From: Candidatus Eiseniibacteriota bacterium
Lineage (GTDB): Bacteria; Eisenbacteria; RBG-16-71-46
DNA: 8,560 bases
Assembly: GCA_005893365.1 (NCBI GenBank)
Contig: VBPB01000211.1
Span: 6,218 to 14,777 of the forward strand
Reading direction: 5' to 3'
Shown here: positions 1 to 7,599 of the stretch, piece by piece
Layout of the letters: the number at the start of each line of letters is the position of its first letter
Numbering within the stretch: the stretch's first letter is position 1
Notes under the pieces: generated by a model
The model's database searches: none
What the model saw: the letters and a program-made list of their open reading frames with translations, nothing else
Told to the model about the DNA's origin: nothing
Translations under genes and position numbers: made by a program

Positions 1-1
1 G

Positions 2-1006
2 TCCCCGGCGGTGCTGGCGATCGCGCCGTTCAAGTTCCCGCTCGGCGAGATCGAGGTGACGCGGGCCGGCAAGCGCACGCGCGGGGTGTTCTGCTACGGG
101 ACCAACGAGGACTACCTCACCACCCACGGCTACGATCTGGCGCGCGGCCGCTTCTTCACCGAGGGCGAGGCCGAGCGCTGCGGCAACGTGGTGGTGCTGG
201 GCAAGGACACGCGTGAGGCGCTCTTCGGCGACGCCAGCGGCCTCGGTCAGAGCGTCCACCTGAACGGCATCCCGTTCACGGTCATCGGCGAGTTCGAGAC
301 CAAGGGCCGGATGATGGGGAACAACTTCGACCAGGTGGCGGCGATCCCGTACACCACCATGGACAAGTACTTCCCGGCGCCGCCCGACGCCCCGCCCTGG
401 TTCCCGAAGCGCGGCGAGCTGTTCCTGGACGCCATCGCCCGCACGCCCGAGCTCGGCGACAGGGCCCAGCAGCAGATCATCGAGGTGCTGCGCATCCGCC
501 GCCACCTGCCCAGCAACAAGCAGAACGACTTCGTCGTGTTCACCGACGACGCGTTCCTGTCGCTCTACAACGCCATCACCGGCGGCATCTTCGCGCTGAT
601 GGCGCTCATCTCCTCGATCTCGCTGGTCGTGGGCGGCATCGGGGTCATGAACATCATGCTGGTGGCGGTCACCGAGCGGACGCGCGAGATCGGCATCCGC
701 AAGGCGCTGGGCGCCCCGCAGAAGGCCATCCTCGCCCAGTTCCTGATCGAAGCGGTGCTGCTGACCGCCGCCGGGGGCGTGGCGGGGGTGGGGCTCGGGG
801 CGACCATCTCGTGGATCATCCACACGGCCGCCAAGTTCCCGACCTTCGTCTCGGTTTGGTCCGTGGCCACCGGGATCCTCTTCTCGGCGCGCCGCCCGCC
901 TCGACCCGGTGGACTCGCTGCGCTACGAGTAGTCGCCTCGCGCGGCGCGGCCGCGGGGCCTAAGGCCCGCGCCGGGCGCCGCCTCGGCTCGACCGGCCTG
1001 CTATGA
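2..1006 (+). CDS. MacB/FtsX-type ABC transporter permease, 5' partial, C-terminus frameshifted
   Basis: This is the inner-membrane permease of a MacB-like ABC exporter, a family that works with a cytoplasmic ATPase and often a periplasmic adaptor to export peptides, lipoproteins or drugs; the substrate cannot be read here. The reading frame is already open at base 2, so the first membrane helix and the gene start lie outside the window. Residues 1 to about 185 look like the MacB periplasmic core domain (motifs such as GRFFTEGE and VVLGKDTREALFG). A membrane helix follows (about residues 190-215) and runs into the family hallmark GGIGVMNIMLVAVTERTREIG plus IRKALGA, then a helix near 240-272. 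The last helix starts at VSVWSVATGILFSA and breaks off. After base 889 the frame reads a foreign Arg/Ala/Pro-rich tail to the stop at 1004-1006. The expected family C-terminus, RLDPVDSLRYE and stop, is present in another frame (897-932). The gene is therefore disrupted or misassembled at its end. The family call is firm. Confidence 0.85.
   Translation, partial: SPAVLAIAPFKFPLGEIEVTRAGKRTRGVFCYGTNEDYLTTHGYDLARGRFFTEGEAERCGNVVVLGKDTREALFGDASGLGQSVHLNGIPFTVIGEFETKGRMMGNNFDQVAAIPYTTMDKYFPAPPDAPPWFPKRGELFLDAIARTPELGDRAQQQIIEVLRIRRHLPSNKQNDFVVFTDDAFLSLYNAITGGIFALMALISSISLVVGGIGVMNIMLVAVTERTREIGIRKALGAPQKAILAQFLIEAVLLTAAGGVAGVGLGATISWIIHTAAKFPTFVSVWSVATGILFSARRPPRPGGLAALRVVASRGAAAGPKARAGRRLGSTGLL
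884..932 (+). other. frameshifting deletion scar with out-of-frame native C-terminus of the permease
   Basis: The permease is read in frame 2 up to F-S-A at 881-889. The normal end of this family (R-A-A-R-L-D-P-V-D-S-L-R-Y-E, then TAG at 930-932) is intact in frame 3 from about 888. Relatives usually have about ten more residues here, forming most of the fourth helix, so bases seem to be missing. Arithmetic on the two frames says the missing number must be 2 more than a multiple of 3 (for example 29 or 32). The junction lies in GC-rich repetitive sequence (gcgcgccgcccgcc), which could favour slippage or an assembly collapse. The exact missing length is inferred from family memory. Confidence 0.7.
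953..970 (+). terminator. GC hairpin after the permease gene, possible terminator
   Basis: GGGCC (956-960), loop TAA, GGCCC (964-968) forms a perfect five-pair stem. It extends by two more pairs (953-954 with 969-970) across one bulged G at 955. There is no T-run after it, so it is not a classic intrinsic terminator. It sits 20 bases after the native permease stop and ahead of the uvrA promoter, which is the right place for one. Confidence 0.3.
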
Positions 1007-1007
1007 T
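999..1007 (+). promoter_or_regulatory. extended -10 promoter for uvrA, probably leaderless
   Basis: TG-C-TATGAT matches the extended -10 form TGnTATAAT with five of six hexamer positions. No -35-like hexamer is present at the usual distance (around 979-984 is ccgcct), which fits an extended -10 promoter. Transcription would be predicted to start near 1014-1017, zero to three bases before the uvrA ATG at 1017. No Shine-Dalgarno precedes that ATG, which agrees with a leaderless message. The TGA closing the frameshifted permease frame (1004-1006) lies within the hexamer. Confidence 0.5.
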
Positions 1008-1016
1008 GCCGGGCCC

Positions 1017-3956
1017 ATGAGCACGCACGCGGAGGAGGTCGTGGCCGGCGGCACGGCCGAGGGCCGGGCCGCCCCGGGAGCGGGACGCCCTCCGGGTGAC
1101 ACCCGCTCGCCGGCGCTCTCCGACATCGTCATCCGCGGCGCGCGCGAGCACAACCTCCAGGACCTGACGCTGCGGCTGCCCCGCCAGCGCCTGATCGTCA
1201 TCACCGGGGTCTCGGGCTCGGGGAAGTCGTCGCTGGCCTTCGACACCCTCTACGCCGAGGGGCAGCGGCGCTACGTCGAATCCCTCTCCGCCTACGCCCG
1301 CCAGTTCCTGGGCCAGATGGAGAAACCGGACGTGGACGCGATCGAGGGCCTGAGCCCGGCGATCGCCATCCAGCAGCGCGGCGCCGGCTCGAACCCGCGC
1401 TCGACGGTCGGCACCATCACCGAGATCTACGACTACCAGCGCCTGCTGTTCGCGCGGCTCGGCACCCAGTTCTGCCCCGAGTGCGGCACCCGGATGACGC
1501 GCCAGAGCGTCCAGGAGATGGTGGACACCGTGCTCGCCACCTTCGCCGGCGAACGCATCCAGCTCATGGCTCCGCTGGTGCGGGGCCGCAAGGGCGAGTA
1601 TCGCAAGGAGCTCGAGGACATCCGCCGCCAGGGCTACCTGCGCGCGCGCATCGACGGCGAGTGGGTGGAGCTGGACGAGATCCCGAAGCTCGCGCGCCAC
1701 CGCCGCCACGACATCGCCATCGCCGTCGACCGGCTCCGGGTCGAGGCCGGGGCGGCGAGCCGCGTCGCCGACTCGCTCGAGACCGCGCTCAAGCTGGGGC
1801 AGGGGCTGGTGGCGGTGACCCGCGCGCCCGAGAGCGGGCGGCCGCCGGGACCGGACCAGGATCTGTTGTTGAGCCAGGGGGCCGCGTGTCCCAACTGCGG
1901 GGCGAGCGTCGAGGCCGCCGAGCCGCGCAGCTTCTCGTTCAACTCGCCCTATGGCGCCTGCAAGGGCTGCGACGGGCTCGGCACCCGGCTCGAGGTGGAT
2001 CCGGGGCGGATCGTGCCCGACCCGGGCAAGTCGATCGCCGAGGGCGCGGTCGCGGCCTGGGGGGACGCCAAGGGCACCTGGGTGGGGGGGACGGTCAAGG
2101 CGCTCGCCCGCCACTTCGGATTCTCGCTCACCACCCCGTGGCGGAAGCTCCCGGCCAAGGTCCAGCGCCTGCTGCTCCACGGCAGCGGCGACGAGCAGGT
2201 GCGCTTCGAGTTCCGCACCAAGAAGGGCTCGGCGTTCATCCACAAGAGCGCCTACGAGGGCGTGATCCCCAACTTGGAGCGGCGCTATCGCGAGACCGCC
2301 AGCGAGGGCATGCGCCGCTGGATCGGCAGCCTGATGCGCCAGAGCCCCTGCCCCGACTGCGACGGGGCGCGCCTGCGCCGCGAGAGCCTGGCGGTGCGCA
2401 TCGCCGACCGCAACATCGCCCAGTGGTCGGCCCTGTCGGTGGCGGCCGCGCGCGAGCAGCTCGCCGCGGTCCGGTTCGAGGGCGTGCAGGCGACCATCGC
2501 GAGCCCCATCTTGAAGGAGCTGCTCGGCCGGCTCGGGTTCCTGGACGACGTGGGCCTCGGCTACCTGACGCTCGATCGCGCGGCCGGGACGCTGGCGGGC
2601 GGCGAAGCGCAGCGGATCCGGCTCGCCACCCAGATCGGCTCCCAGTTGACCGGCGTGCTCTACATCCTGGACGAGCCCTCGATCGGGCTCCACACCCGCG
2701 ACCATCGCCGGCTGCTCGACACGCTGGCGCGGCTGCGCGACCTCGGGAACACGGTGGTGGTGGTGGAGCACGACCGCGACACGATGATGGCGGCCGACTA
2801 CGTGGTCGACCTGGGGCCGGCGGCGGGGCGGCACGGCGGACGGCTGGTGGCCGCGGGCACGCCGGCCGAGGTGGCGGCCGTGCCCGCCTCGCTCACCGGC
2901 CGGTACCTCGCGGGCGAGCGCTCGATCCCGGTGCCCGCGACGCGACGGGCCGGCCACGGCACGGCGCTCGAGGTCGTGGGCGCCCGCGCCCACAACTTGA
3001 AGGACATGGACGCCCGCTTCCCGCTCGGCGGCCTGGTGTGCGTCACCGGGGTCTCGGGCTCGGGCAAGAGCACGCTGGTCAACGACATCCTGCTGGCGGG
3101 GGCGCGGCGGCACTTCGGCGAGCTGGCGACGGCCCCGGGCGAGCACCGCGCCCTGCGCGGCCTCGAGCACGTCGACAAGGTGGTGGACATCGACCAGAGC
3201 CCGATCGGGCGCACGCCGCGCTCCAACCCCGCCACCTACACCGGCGCCTTCGCGTTCGTCCGCGACCTGTTCGCCAAGCTGCCCGAGGCCAAGGTGCGCG
3301 GCTATGGCCCGGGGCGCTTCTCGTTCAACGTGAAGGGCGGGCGCTGCGAGCACTGCGAGGGCGACGGGCTGATGAAGATCGCCATGCACTTCCTGCCCGA
3401 CGTGTTCGTGCGCTGCGAGGTGTGCCACGGGCGGCGCTACAACCGCGAGACGCTCGAGGTGCTGCACCGCGGGCGCTCGATCGCCGACGTGCTCGAGATG
3501 ACGGTGGAGGAGGCCCGCGACTTCCTGGGCGCCATCCCGCCGCTGCGGCGCAAACTCGACACGCTCGTGGACGTGGGGTTAGGGTACATCCACCTGGGGC
3601 AGTCGGCGACCACGCTGTCGGGCGGCGAGGCCCAACGGGTCAAGCTGGCGACGGAGTTGTCGCGGGTGGCGACCGGCCGGACCCTCTACATCCTGGATGA
3701 GCCGACCACCGGACTCCATTTCGAGGACGTCCGCGTGCTGCTGGAGGTCCTCATGGCGCTGGTGGAGAAGGGCAACACCGTGATCGTCATCGAGCACAAC
3801 CTGGACGTGATCAAGTGCGCCGACTGGATCGTCGACCTGGGCCCCGAGGGCGGCGATGGCGGCGGGCGGATCGTGGCCGCGGGCACGCCCGAGGCGGTGG
3901 CGCGGATCGCCGGGTCCTACACCGGACGGGCGCTGCGCGAAGTGCTGGCGCCATGA
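1017..3956 (+). CDS. uvrA: UvrABC excision nuclease subunit A
   Basis: UvrA is the damage-sensing ATPase of nucleotide excision repair. As a dimer it scans DNA with UvrB, loads UvrB at lesions and leaves before UvrC cuts; it acts in the cytoplasm on the chromosome. The 979-residue product carries two ABC ATPase modules. Walker A motifs GVSGSGKS lie at 64-71 and 678-685. Signature motifs are LAGGEAQR at 526-533 and LSGGEAQR at 867-874. Walker B motifs are LYILDEP at 548-554 and 890-896. CxxC pairs sit at C153/C156 and C445/C448 (probably one zinc site), C291/C294 with C315/C318, and C777/C780 with C800/C803 (the DNA-binding zinc module). It is longer than the 940-residue E. coli protein mainly through about 34 Ala/Gly/Pro-rich residues before SDIVIRGAREHNL, where family homology begins. 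The ATG at 1017 is favoured by the promoter just upstream; GTG at 1041 is the only close alternative. The first signature has Ala527 where Ser is usual. Its stop overlaps tdh. Confidence 0.97.
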   Translation: MSTHAEEVVAGGTAEGRAAPGAGRPPGDTRSPALSDIVIRGAREHNLQDLTLRLPRQRLIVITGVSGSGKSSLAFDTLYAEGQRRYVESLSAYARQFLGQMEKPDVDAIEGLSPAIAIQQRGAGSNPRSTVGTITEIYDYQRLLFARLGTQFCPECGTRMTRQSVQEMVDTVLATFAGERIQLMAPLVRGRKGEYRKELEDIRRQGYLRARIDGEWVELDEIPKLARHRRHDIAIAVDRLRVEAGAASRVADSLETALKLGQGLVAVTRAPESGRPPGPDQDLLLSQGAACPNCGASVEAAEPRSFSFNSPYGACKGCDGLGTRLEVDPGRIVPDPGKSIAEGAVAAWGDAKGTWVGGTVKALARHFGFSLTTPWRKLPAKVQRLLLHGSGDEQVRFEFRTKKGSAFIHKSAYEGVIPNLERRYRETASEGMRRWIGSLMRQSPCPDCDGARLRRESLAVRIADRNIAQWSALSVAAAREQLAAVRFEGVQATIASPILKELLGRLGFLDDVGLGYLTLDRAAGTLAGGEAQRIRLATQIGSQLTGVLYILDEPSIGLHTRDHRRLLDTLARLRDLGNTVVVVEHDRDTMMAADYVVDLGPAAGRHGGRLVAAGTPAEVAAVPASLTGRYLAGERSIPVPATRRAGHGTALEVVGARAHNLKDMDARFPLGGLVCVTGVSGSGKSTLVNDILLAGARRHFGELATAPGEHRALRGLEHVDKVVDIDQSPIGRTPRSNPATYTGAFAFVRDLFAKLPEAKVRGYGPGRFSFNVKGGRCEHCEGDGLMKIAMHFLPDVFVRCEVCHGRRYNRETLEVLHRGRSIADVLEMTVEEARDFLGAIPPLRRKLDTLVDVGLGYIHLGQSATTLSGGEAQRVKLATELSRVATGRTLYILDEPTTGLHFEDVRVLLEVLMALVEKGNTVIVIEHNLDVIKCADWIVDLGPEGGDGGGRIVAAGTPEAVARIAGSYTGRALREVLAP
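3043..3064 (+). repeat. 22-base exact direct repeat inside uvrA (partner at 1201-1222)
   Basis: The bases encoding the two P-loops of UvrA are identical over 22 nt at 1201-1222 and 3043-3064 (beginning tcaccggggtctcgggctcg). Both copies are in the same orientation and in frame, 1842 bases apart. They encode T-G-V-S-G-S-G in each ATPase half. The identity probably reflects a shared motif plus strong codon bias in the duplicated domain, not a mobile repeat. Confidence 0.8.
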
Positions 3957-5062
3957 ACCCGACCCTGCCGGCGACGCGGGAGCGGAAGGCCGCGGACGCC
4001 TCGGTCCGCCCGACCACGATGCGCGCGGTGGTGAAGGCCTCGGCCGGCCCCGGCGCCGAGGTGCGCGAGGTACCCGTGCCCACCTGTGGCCCCGGCGAGC
4101 TGCTGCTGCGGGTGCGGCGGGCCGGCGTGTGCGGCACCGATCTGCACATCGTCGAATGGGACCGCTGGTCCCAGGGGCGGCTCAAGCCGCCGGTGACGCT
4201 CGGCCACGAGTTCGTGGGGGACGTGGTCGAGGTGGGCGCGGGGGTCAAGACCTACCAGCGCGGCGACCGGGTCGCGTGCGAGAGCCACATCGTCTGCCAG
4301 TCGTGCCTCGCCTGCCGGACCGGCAACGCCCACGTGTGTGAGAACACGCGCATCCTCGGCGTGGACGTGAACGGCGGGTTCGCGGAGTTCGTGGCGGTGC
4401 CCGCCGCCAACGCCTGGCGCGCGCCGGCCAACGTCCCGATCGAGGTCGCCGCCTGCATGGAGCCGCTCGGCAACGCCGTGCACACCGCGTTCTCGGGGGC
4501 GCTCTCGGGGCGCAACATCGGCGTCACCGGCTGCGGGCCGATCGGCTTGTTCGCGATCGGCGTGGCGAAGGCCGCGGGGGCGGCGCGGGTCATCGCCAGC
4601 GACGTGTCGCCCTATCGGCTCGAGCTCGCGCGCCGCATGCACGCCGACGCCGTCATCGATGCCAAGCAGGAGGACGTCGTGGCCCGCATCGGCCAGCTCA
4701 CCCACGGCCAGGGGCTGGACGGCGTGCTCGAGATGTCCGGGGACCCGCGCGCGGTGCGTGACGGGCTCGCGGCGCTGCGCAACGGCGGACGCATGTCGCT
4801 GCTCGGGCTCCCCAAGGAGTCGTTCGAGCTCGACTGGAACCGGCTGGTGATCTTCAAAGGCGTGACGCTCCACGGCGTCATCGGCCGGCGGATGTTCGAG
4901 ACCTGGTACCAGATGGACAACCTGCTCGGCTCGGGCCGGCTCGACATCCGGCCCGCCATCACCCACGTCATGCCGATGCAGGAGTTCGACCAGGCGATCG
5001 GGCTGCTGCGCTCGGGGCAGGCGGGCAAGGTCGTGCTGGTGCCCTGGGGCGAGAGCGCGTAG
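3953..5062 (+). CDS. tdh: L-threonine 3-dehydrogenase
   Basis: This zinc- and NAD-dependent medium-chain dehydrogenase oxidises L-threonine to 2-amino-3-ketobutyrate, the first step of threonine breakdown to glycine. From the ATG at 3953 it has 369 residues. The catalytic zinc region shows C60-G-T-D and H85-E86. The structural zinc site is complete, C115-x2-C118-x2-C121-x7-C129. The Rossmann fold has G193-x-G195-x2-G198, and acidic D217 at the end of the second strand points to NAD rather than NADP. Threonine-dehydrogenase features include EPLGNAVHTAF, GRRMFETWYQM and the SGQAGKVVL end. The ATG overlaps the uvrA stop (ATGA) and no Shine-Dalgarno is visible, so translation is probably coupled to uvrA. 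E. coli Tdh (341 residues) would begin at M23 (ATG 4019, also without a visible ribosome site), giving 347 residues, so the first 22 residues may not be translated. kbl follows after 22 bases. A related sugar-alcohol dehydrogenase is the main alternative, but the neighbouring kbl argues strongly for Tdh. Confidence 0.93.
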   Translation: MNPTLPATRERKAADASVRPTTMRAVVKASAGPGAEVREVPVPTCGPGELLLRVRRAGVCGTDLHIVEWDRWSQGRLKPPVTLGHEFVGDVVEVGAGVKTYQRGDRVACESHIVCQSCLACRTGNAHVCENTRILGVDVNGGFAEFVAVPAANAWRAPANVPIEVAACMEPLGNAVHTAFSGALSGRNIGVTGCGPIGLFAIGVAKAAGAARVIASDVSPYRLELARRMHADAVIDAKQEDVVARIGQLTHGQGLDGVLEMSGDPRAVRDGLAALRNGGRMSLLGLPKESFELDWNRLVIFKGVTLHGVIGRRMFETWYQMDNLLGSGRLDIRPAITHVMPMQEFDQAIGLLRSGQAGKVVLVPWGESA

Positions 5063-5070
5063 CGGACGCA

Positions 5071-5079
5071 GAGGAGGAG
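5071..5079 (+). promoter_or_regulatory. strong Shine-Dalgarno for kbl
   Basis: GAGGAGGAG contains AGGAGG (5072-5077) seven bases before the ATG at 5085. This fixes that ATG over the internal Met codon at 5097, where the E. coli protein would start. It is by far the best ribosome site in the window. Confidence 0.85.
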
Positions 5080-5084
5080 CCGCG

Positions 5085-6302
5085 ATGTTCGACGCGATGC
5101 GCGGTCCGCTGCAGGCGGAGCTCCAGGCGATCCGCGACGCCGGGCTGTGGAAGGACGAGCGCGTGCTGGCCTCGCCGCAAGGCCCCACCGTGCGTCTCGC
5201 CGACGGCCGCGAGGTGCTGGTGTTCTGCGCCAACAACTACCTCGGCCTCTCGAGCCATCCGCAGGTGATCGCCGCCGCCCACCGCGCACTCGACGAGCGC
5301 GGGTTCGGCCTCTCCTCGGTGCGGTTCATCTGCGGTACCCAGGACCTCCACAAGTCGCTGGAGCAGAAGATCGCGCAGTTCCTGCACACCGAGGACACCC
5401 TCCTCTACGCCGCCTGCTTCGACGCCAACGGCGGCGTGTTCGAGCCGCTCCTGGGGGAGTCCGACGCCATCATCTCGGACGCCCTCAACCATGCCTCGAT
5501 CATCGACGGCGTCCGCCTCTGCAAGGCCCAGCGCTGGCGGTACGAGAACAACGACATGCGCGACCTCGAGCGTTGCCTGAAGGAGGCCGACGCCAAGGGC
5601 TGCCGTCGCAAGCTGATCGCCACCGATGGCGCCTTCAGCATGGACGGCTCGGTCGCCGATCTGAAGTCGGTCTGCGACCTGGCCGACCGCCACGGCGCCA
5701 TGGTCATGGTGGACGACTGCCACGGCACCGGGTTCCTGGGGGCCACCGGTCGCGGCAGCACCGAGCACGCCGGGGTGCTGGGGCGCGTGGACATCATCAC
5801 CGGCACGCTCGGCAAGGCGCTGGGCGGAGCCCTGGGCGGCTTCACCACCGGCCGGCGCGAGATCATCGACCTGCTGCGCCAGCGCTCGCGCCCCTACCTG
5901 TTCTCCAACACCCTGCCGCCGGCGGTGGTGGGGGCGGGCATCGCGGTGTTCGACCTGCTCTCGGCGACGACCACGCTGCGCGACCGGTTGATGGAGAACA
6001 CCCGGCGGTTCCGCGCCGCGATGAGCGCCGCCGGCTTCGACATCAAGCCCGGCGAGCACCCGATCGTGCCGATCATGCTCTACGACGAGCGCCTGGCCCA
6101 CGACATGGCGCGCAAGCTGCTCGAGCGGGGCATCTACGTCATCGGCTTCTCGTTCCCGGTTGTGGCGAAAGGCCAGGCGCGCATCCGTGTCCAGCTCTCG
6201 GCCGCGCACGAGGCCGCGCACATCGACCGGGCGGTCGCGGCGTTCACCGCGGTGGGTCAGGAGCTGGGCGTCCTCAAGGGCGCCGCTGGACGAACGGGGT
6301 AG
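5085..6302 (+). CDS. kbl: glycine C-acetyltransferase (2-amino-3-ketobutyrate CoA ligase)
   Basis: Kbl is a cytoplasmic pyridoxal-phosphate enzyme that cleaves 2-amino-3-ketobutyrate with CoA to glycine and acetyl-CoA, removing the unstable product of Tdh. The 405-residue product is close to the 398 of E. coli Kbl and aligns nearly end to end with it. Visible landmarks are FCANNYLGLSSHP (48-60), SVRFICGTQDLHK (78-90), CFDANGG (111-117), SDALNHASIIDGVRLCKA with H136 over the cofactor, ATDGAFSMDG (179-188), VDDCHGTGF with D210 and H213, and the cofactor lysine K244 in TGTLGKALGG. RQRSRPYLFSNTLP and KGQARIRVQLSAAH are also typical of this member of the alpha-oxoamine synthase family, and together with tdh next door they make BioF or HemA unlikely. 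The gene shares a transcription unit with tdh. Confidence 0.96.
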   Translation: MFDAMRGPLQAELQAIRDAGLWKDERVLASPQGPTVRLADGREVLVFCANNYLGLSSHPQVIAAAHRALDERGFGLSSVRFICGTQDLHKSLEQKIAQFLHTEDTLLYAACFDANGGVFEPLLGESDAIISDALNHASIIDGVRLCKAQRWRYENNDMRDLERCLKEADAKGCRRKLIATDGAFSMDGSVADLKSVCDLADRHGAMVMVDDCHGTGFLGATGRGSTEHAGVLGRVDIITGTLGKALGGALGGFTTGRREIIDLLRQRSRPYLFSNTLPPAVVGAGIAVFDLLSATTTLRDRLMENTRRFRAAMSAAGFDIKPGEHPIVPIMLYDERLAHDMARKLLERGIYVIGFSFPVVAKGQARIRVQLSAAHEAAHIDRAVAAFTAVGQELGVLKGAAGRTG

Positions 6303-6384
6303 GCGACCGCAACGGATACGCGTCGTCGTCGCTCCTTGCCAGCGTCCACGATCCCTCCGCGGGGCATGCACATGGTTTCCGGTA

Positions 6385-6400
6385 CGGGACACTAGTCCCG
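6385..6400 (+). terminator. hairpin after kbl, possible terminator
   Basis: CGGGAC (6385-6390), loop ACTA, GTCCCG (6395-6400) gives a perfect six-pair stem. It can be extended past a small internal loop by CCG (6379-6381) with CGG (6401-6403 region). There is no T-run after it. Its position, 83 bases beyond the kbl stop and just ahead of a promoter-like element, fits the end of the uvrA-tdh-kbl unit. The rest of the 6303-6472 spacer holds no coding sequence I can support. Confidence 0.35.
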
Positions 6401-6413
6401 GCGGCGCCGCGCC

Positions 6414-6442
6414 TTGACCGTCCGCACCCCATCCGATACCGT
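6414..6442 (+). promoter_or_regulatory. sigma70-like promoter for the gcvT-gcvH-gcvPA unit
   Basis: TTGACC (6414-6419) matches the -35 consensus at five of six positions. After exactly 17 bases comes TACCGT (6437-6442), which keeps only the T1, A2 and T6 of the -10 consensus. Transcription would start near 6449, leaving about 24 bases of leader that includes the gcvT ribosome site. An alternative -10, GATACC at 6435, has poorer spacing (15). The strong -35 is the main support. Confidence 0.45.
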
Positions 6443-6460
6443 CCGCTCGTTTCTTCACCC

Positions 6461-6464
6461 GGAG
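6461..6464 (+). promoter_or_regulatory. Shine-Dalgarno that sets the gcvT start
   Basis: GGAG lies eight bases before GTG at 6473. The reading frame is open far upstream, through the whole of kbl in a shadow frame, so this site decides where gcvT begins. The resulting protein starts right at family homology (PATTLKRTPFHRFH). Confidence 0.7.
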
Positions 6465-6472
6465 CCCGCCTG

Positions 6473-7576
<1,104 letters not shown>

Positions 7577-7590
7577 GGCGGCCCGGGCAG

Positions 7591-7596
7591 GGAGGG
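7591..7596 (+). promoter_or_regulatory. Shine-Dalgarno for gcvH
   Basis: GGAGGG lies just before the GTG at 7600; counted from GGAG the gap is five bases. It supports GTG as the gcvH start and continued translation within the gcv operon, in a 23-base spacer with no terminator. Confidence 0.65.
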
Positions 7597-7599
7597 TTC

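Noticed and set aside
933..1016. SOS (LexA) operator before uvrA
   Set aside because: uvrA is SOS-controlled in E. coli, but no CTGT-N8-ACAG palindrome or close relative is visible in the 84-base spacer. A different LexA motif in this lineage cannot be excluded.
960..3467. 835-residue open frame on the minus strand opposite uvrA
   Set aside because: Translation is low-complexity Arg/Ala/His/Val-rich with no domain I recognise, and it lies wholly opposite a certain uvrA. Long antisense frames are expected from G/C-biased third codon positions.
1481..3700. 739-residue plus-strand frame inside uvrA
   Set aside because: Arg/Ala/Gly/Pro-rich shadow of uvrA in another frame, with no ribosome site or family resemblance.
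3917..5236. 439-residue minus-strand frame opposite tdh
   Set aside because: Composition-driven shadow opposite a clear dehydrogenase gene; no motif recognised.
5147..6472. Upstream extension of the gcvT frame through kbl
   Set aside because: The frame is open by composition only. The extension is low-complexity, and homology and the Shine-Dalgarno place the gcvT start at 6473, so there is no real fusion protein.
6303..6472. Small gene or RNA in the kbl-gcvT spacer
   Set aside because: No frame with a ribosome site and protein-like composition, and no recognisable RNA fold beyond the short hairpin at 6385-6400.
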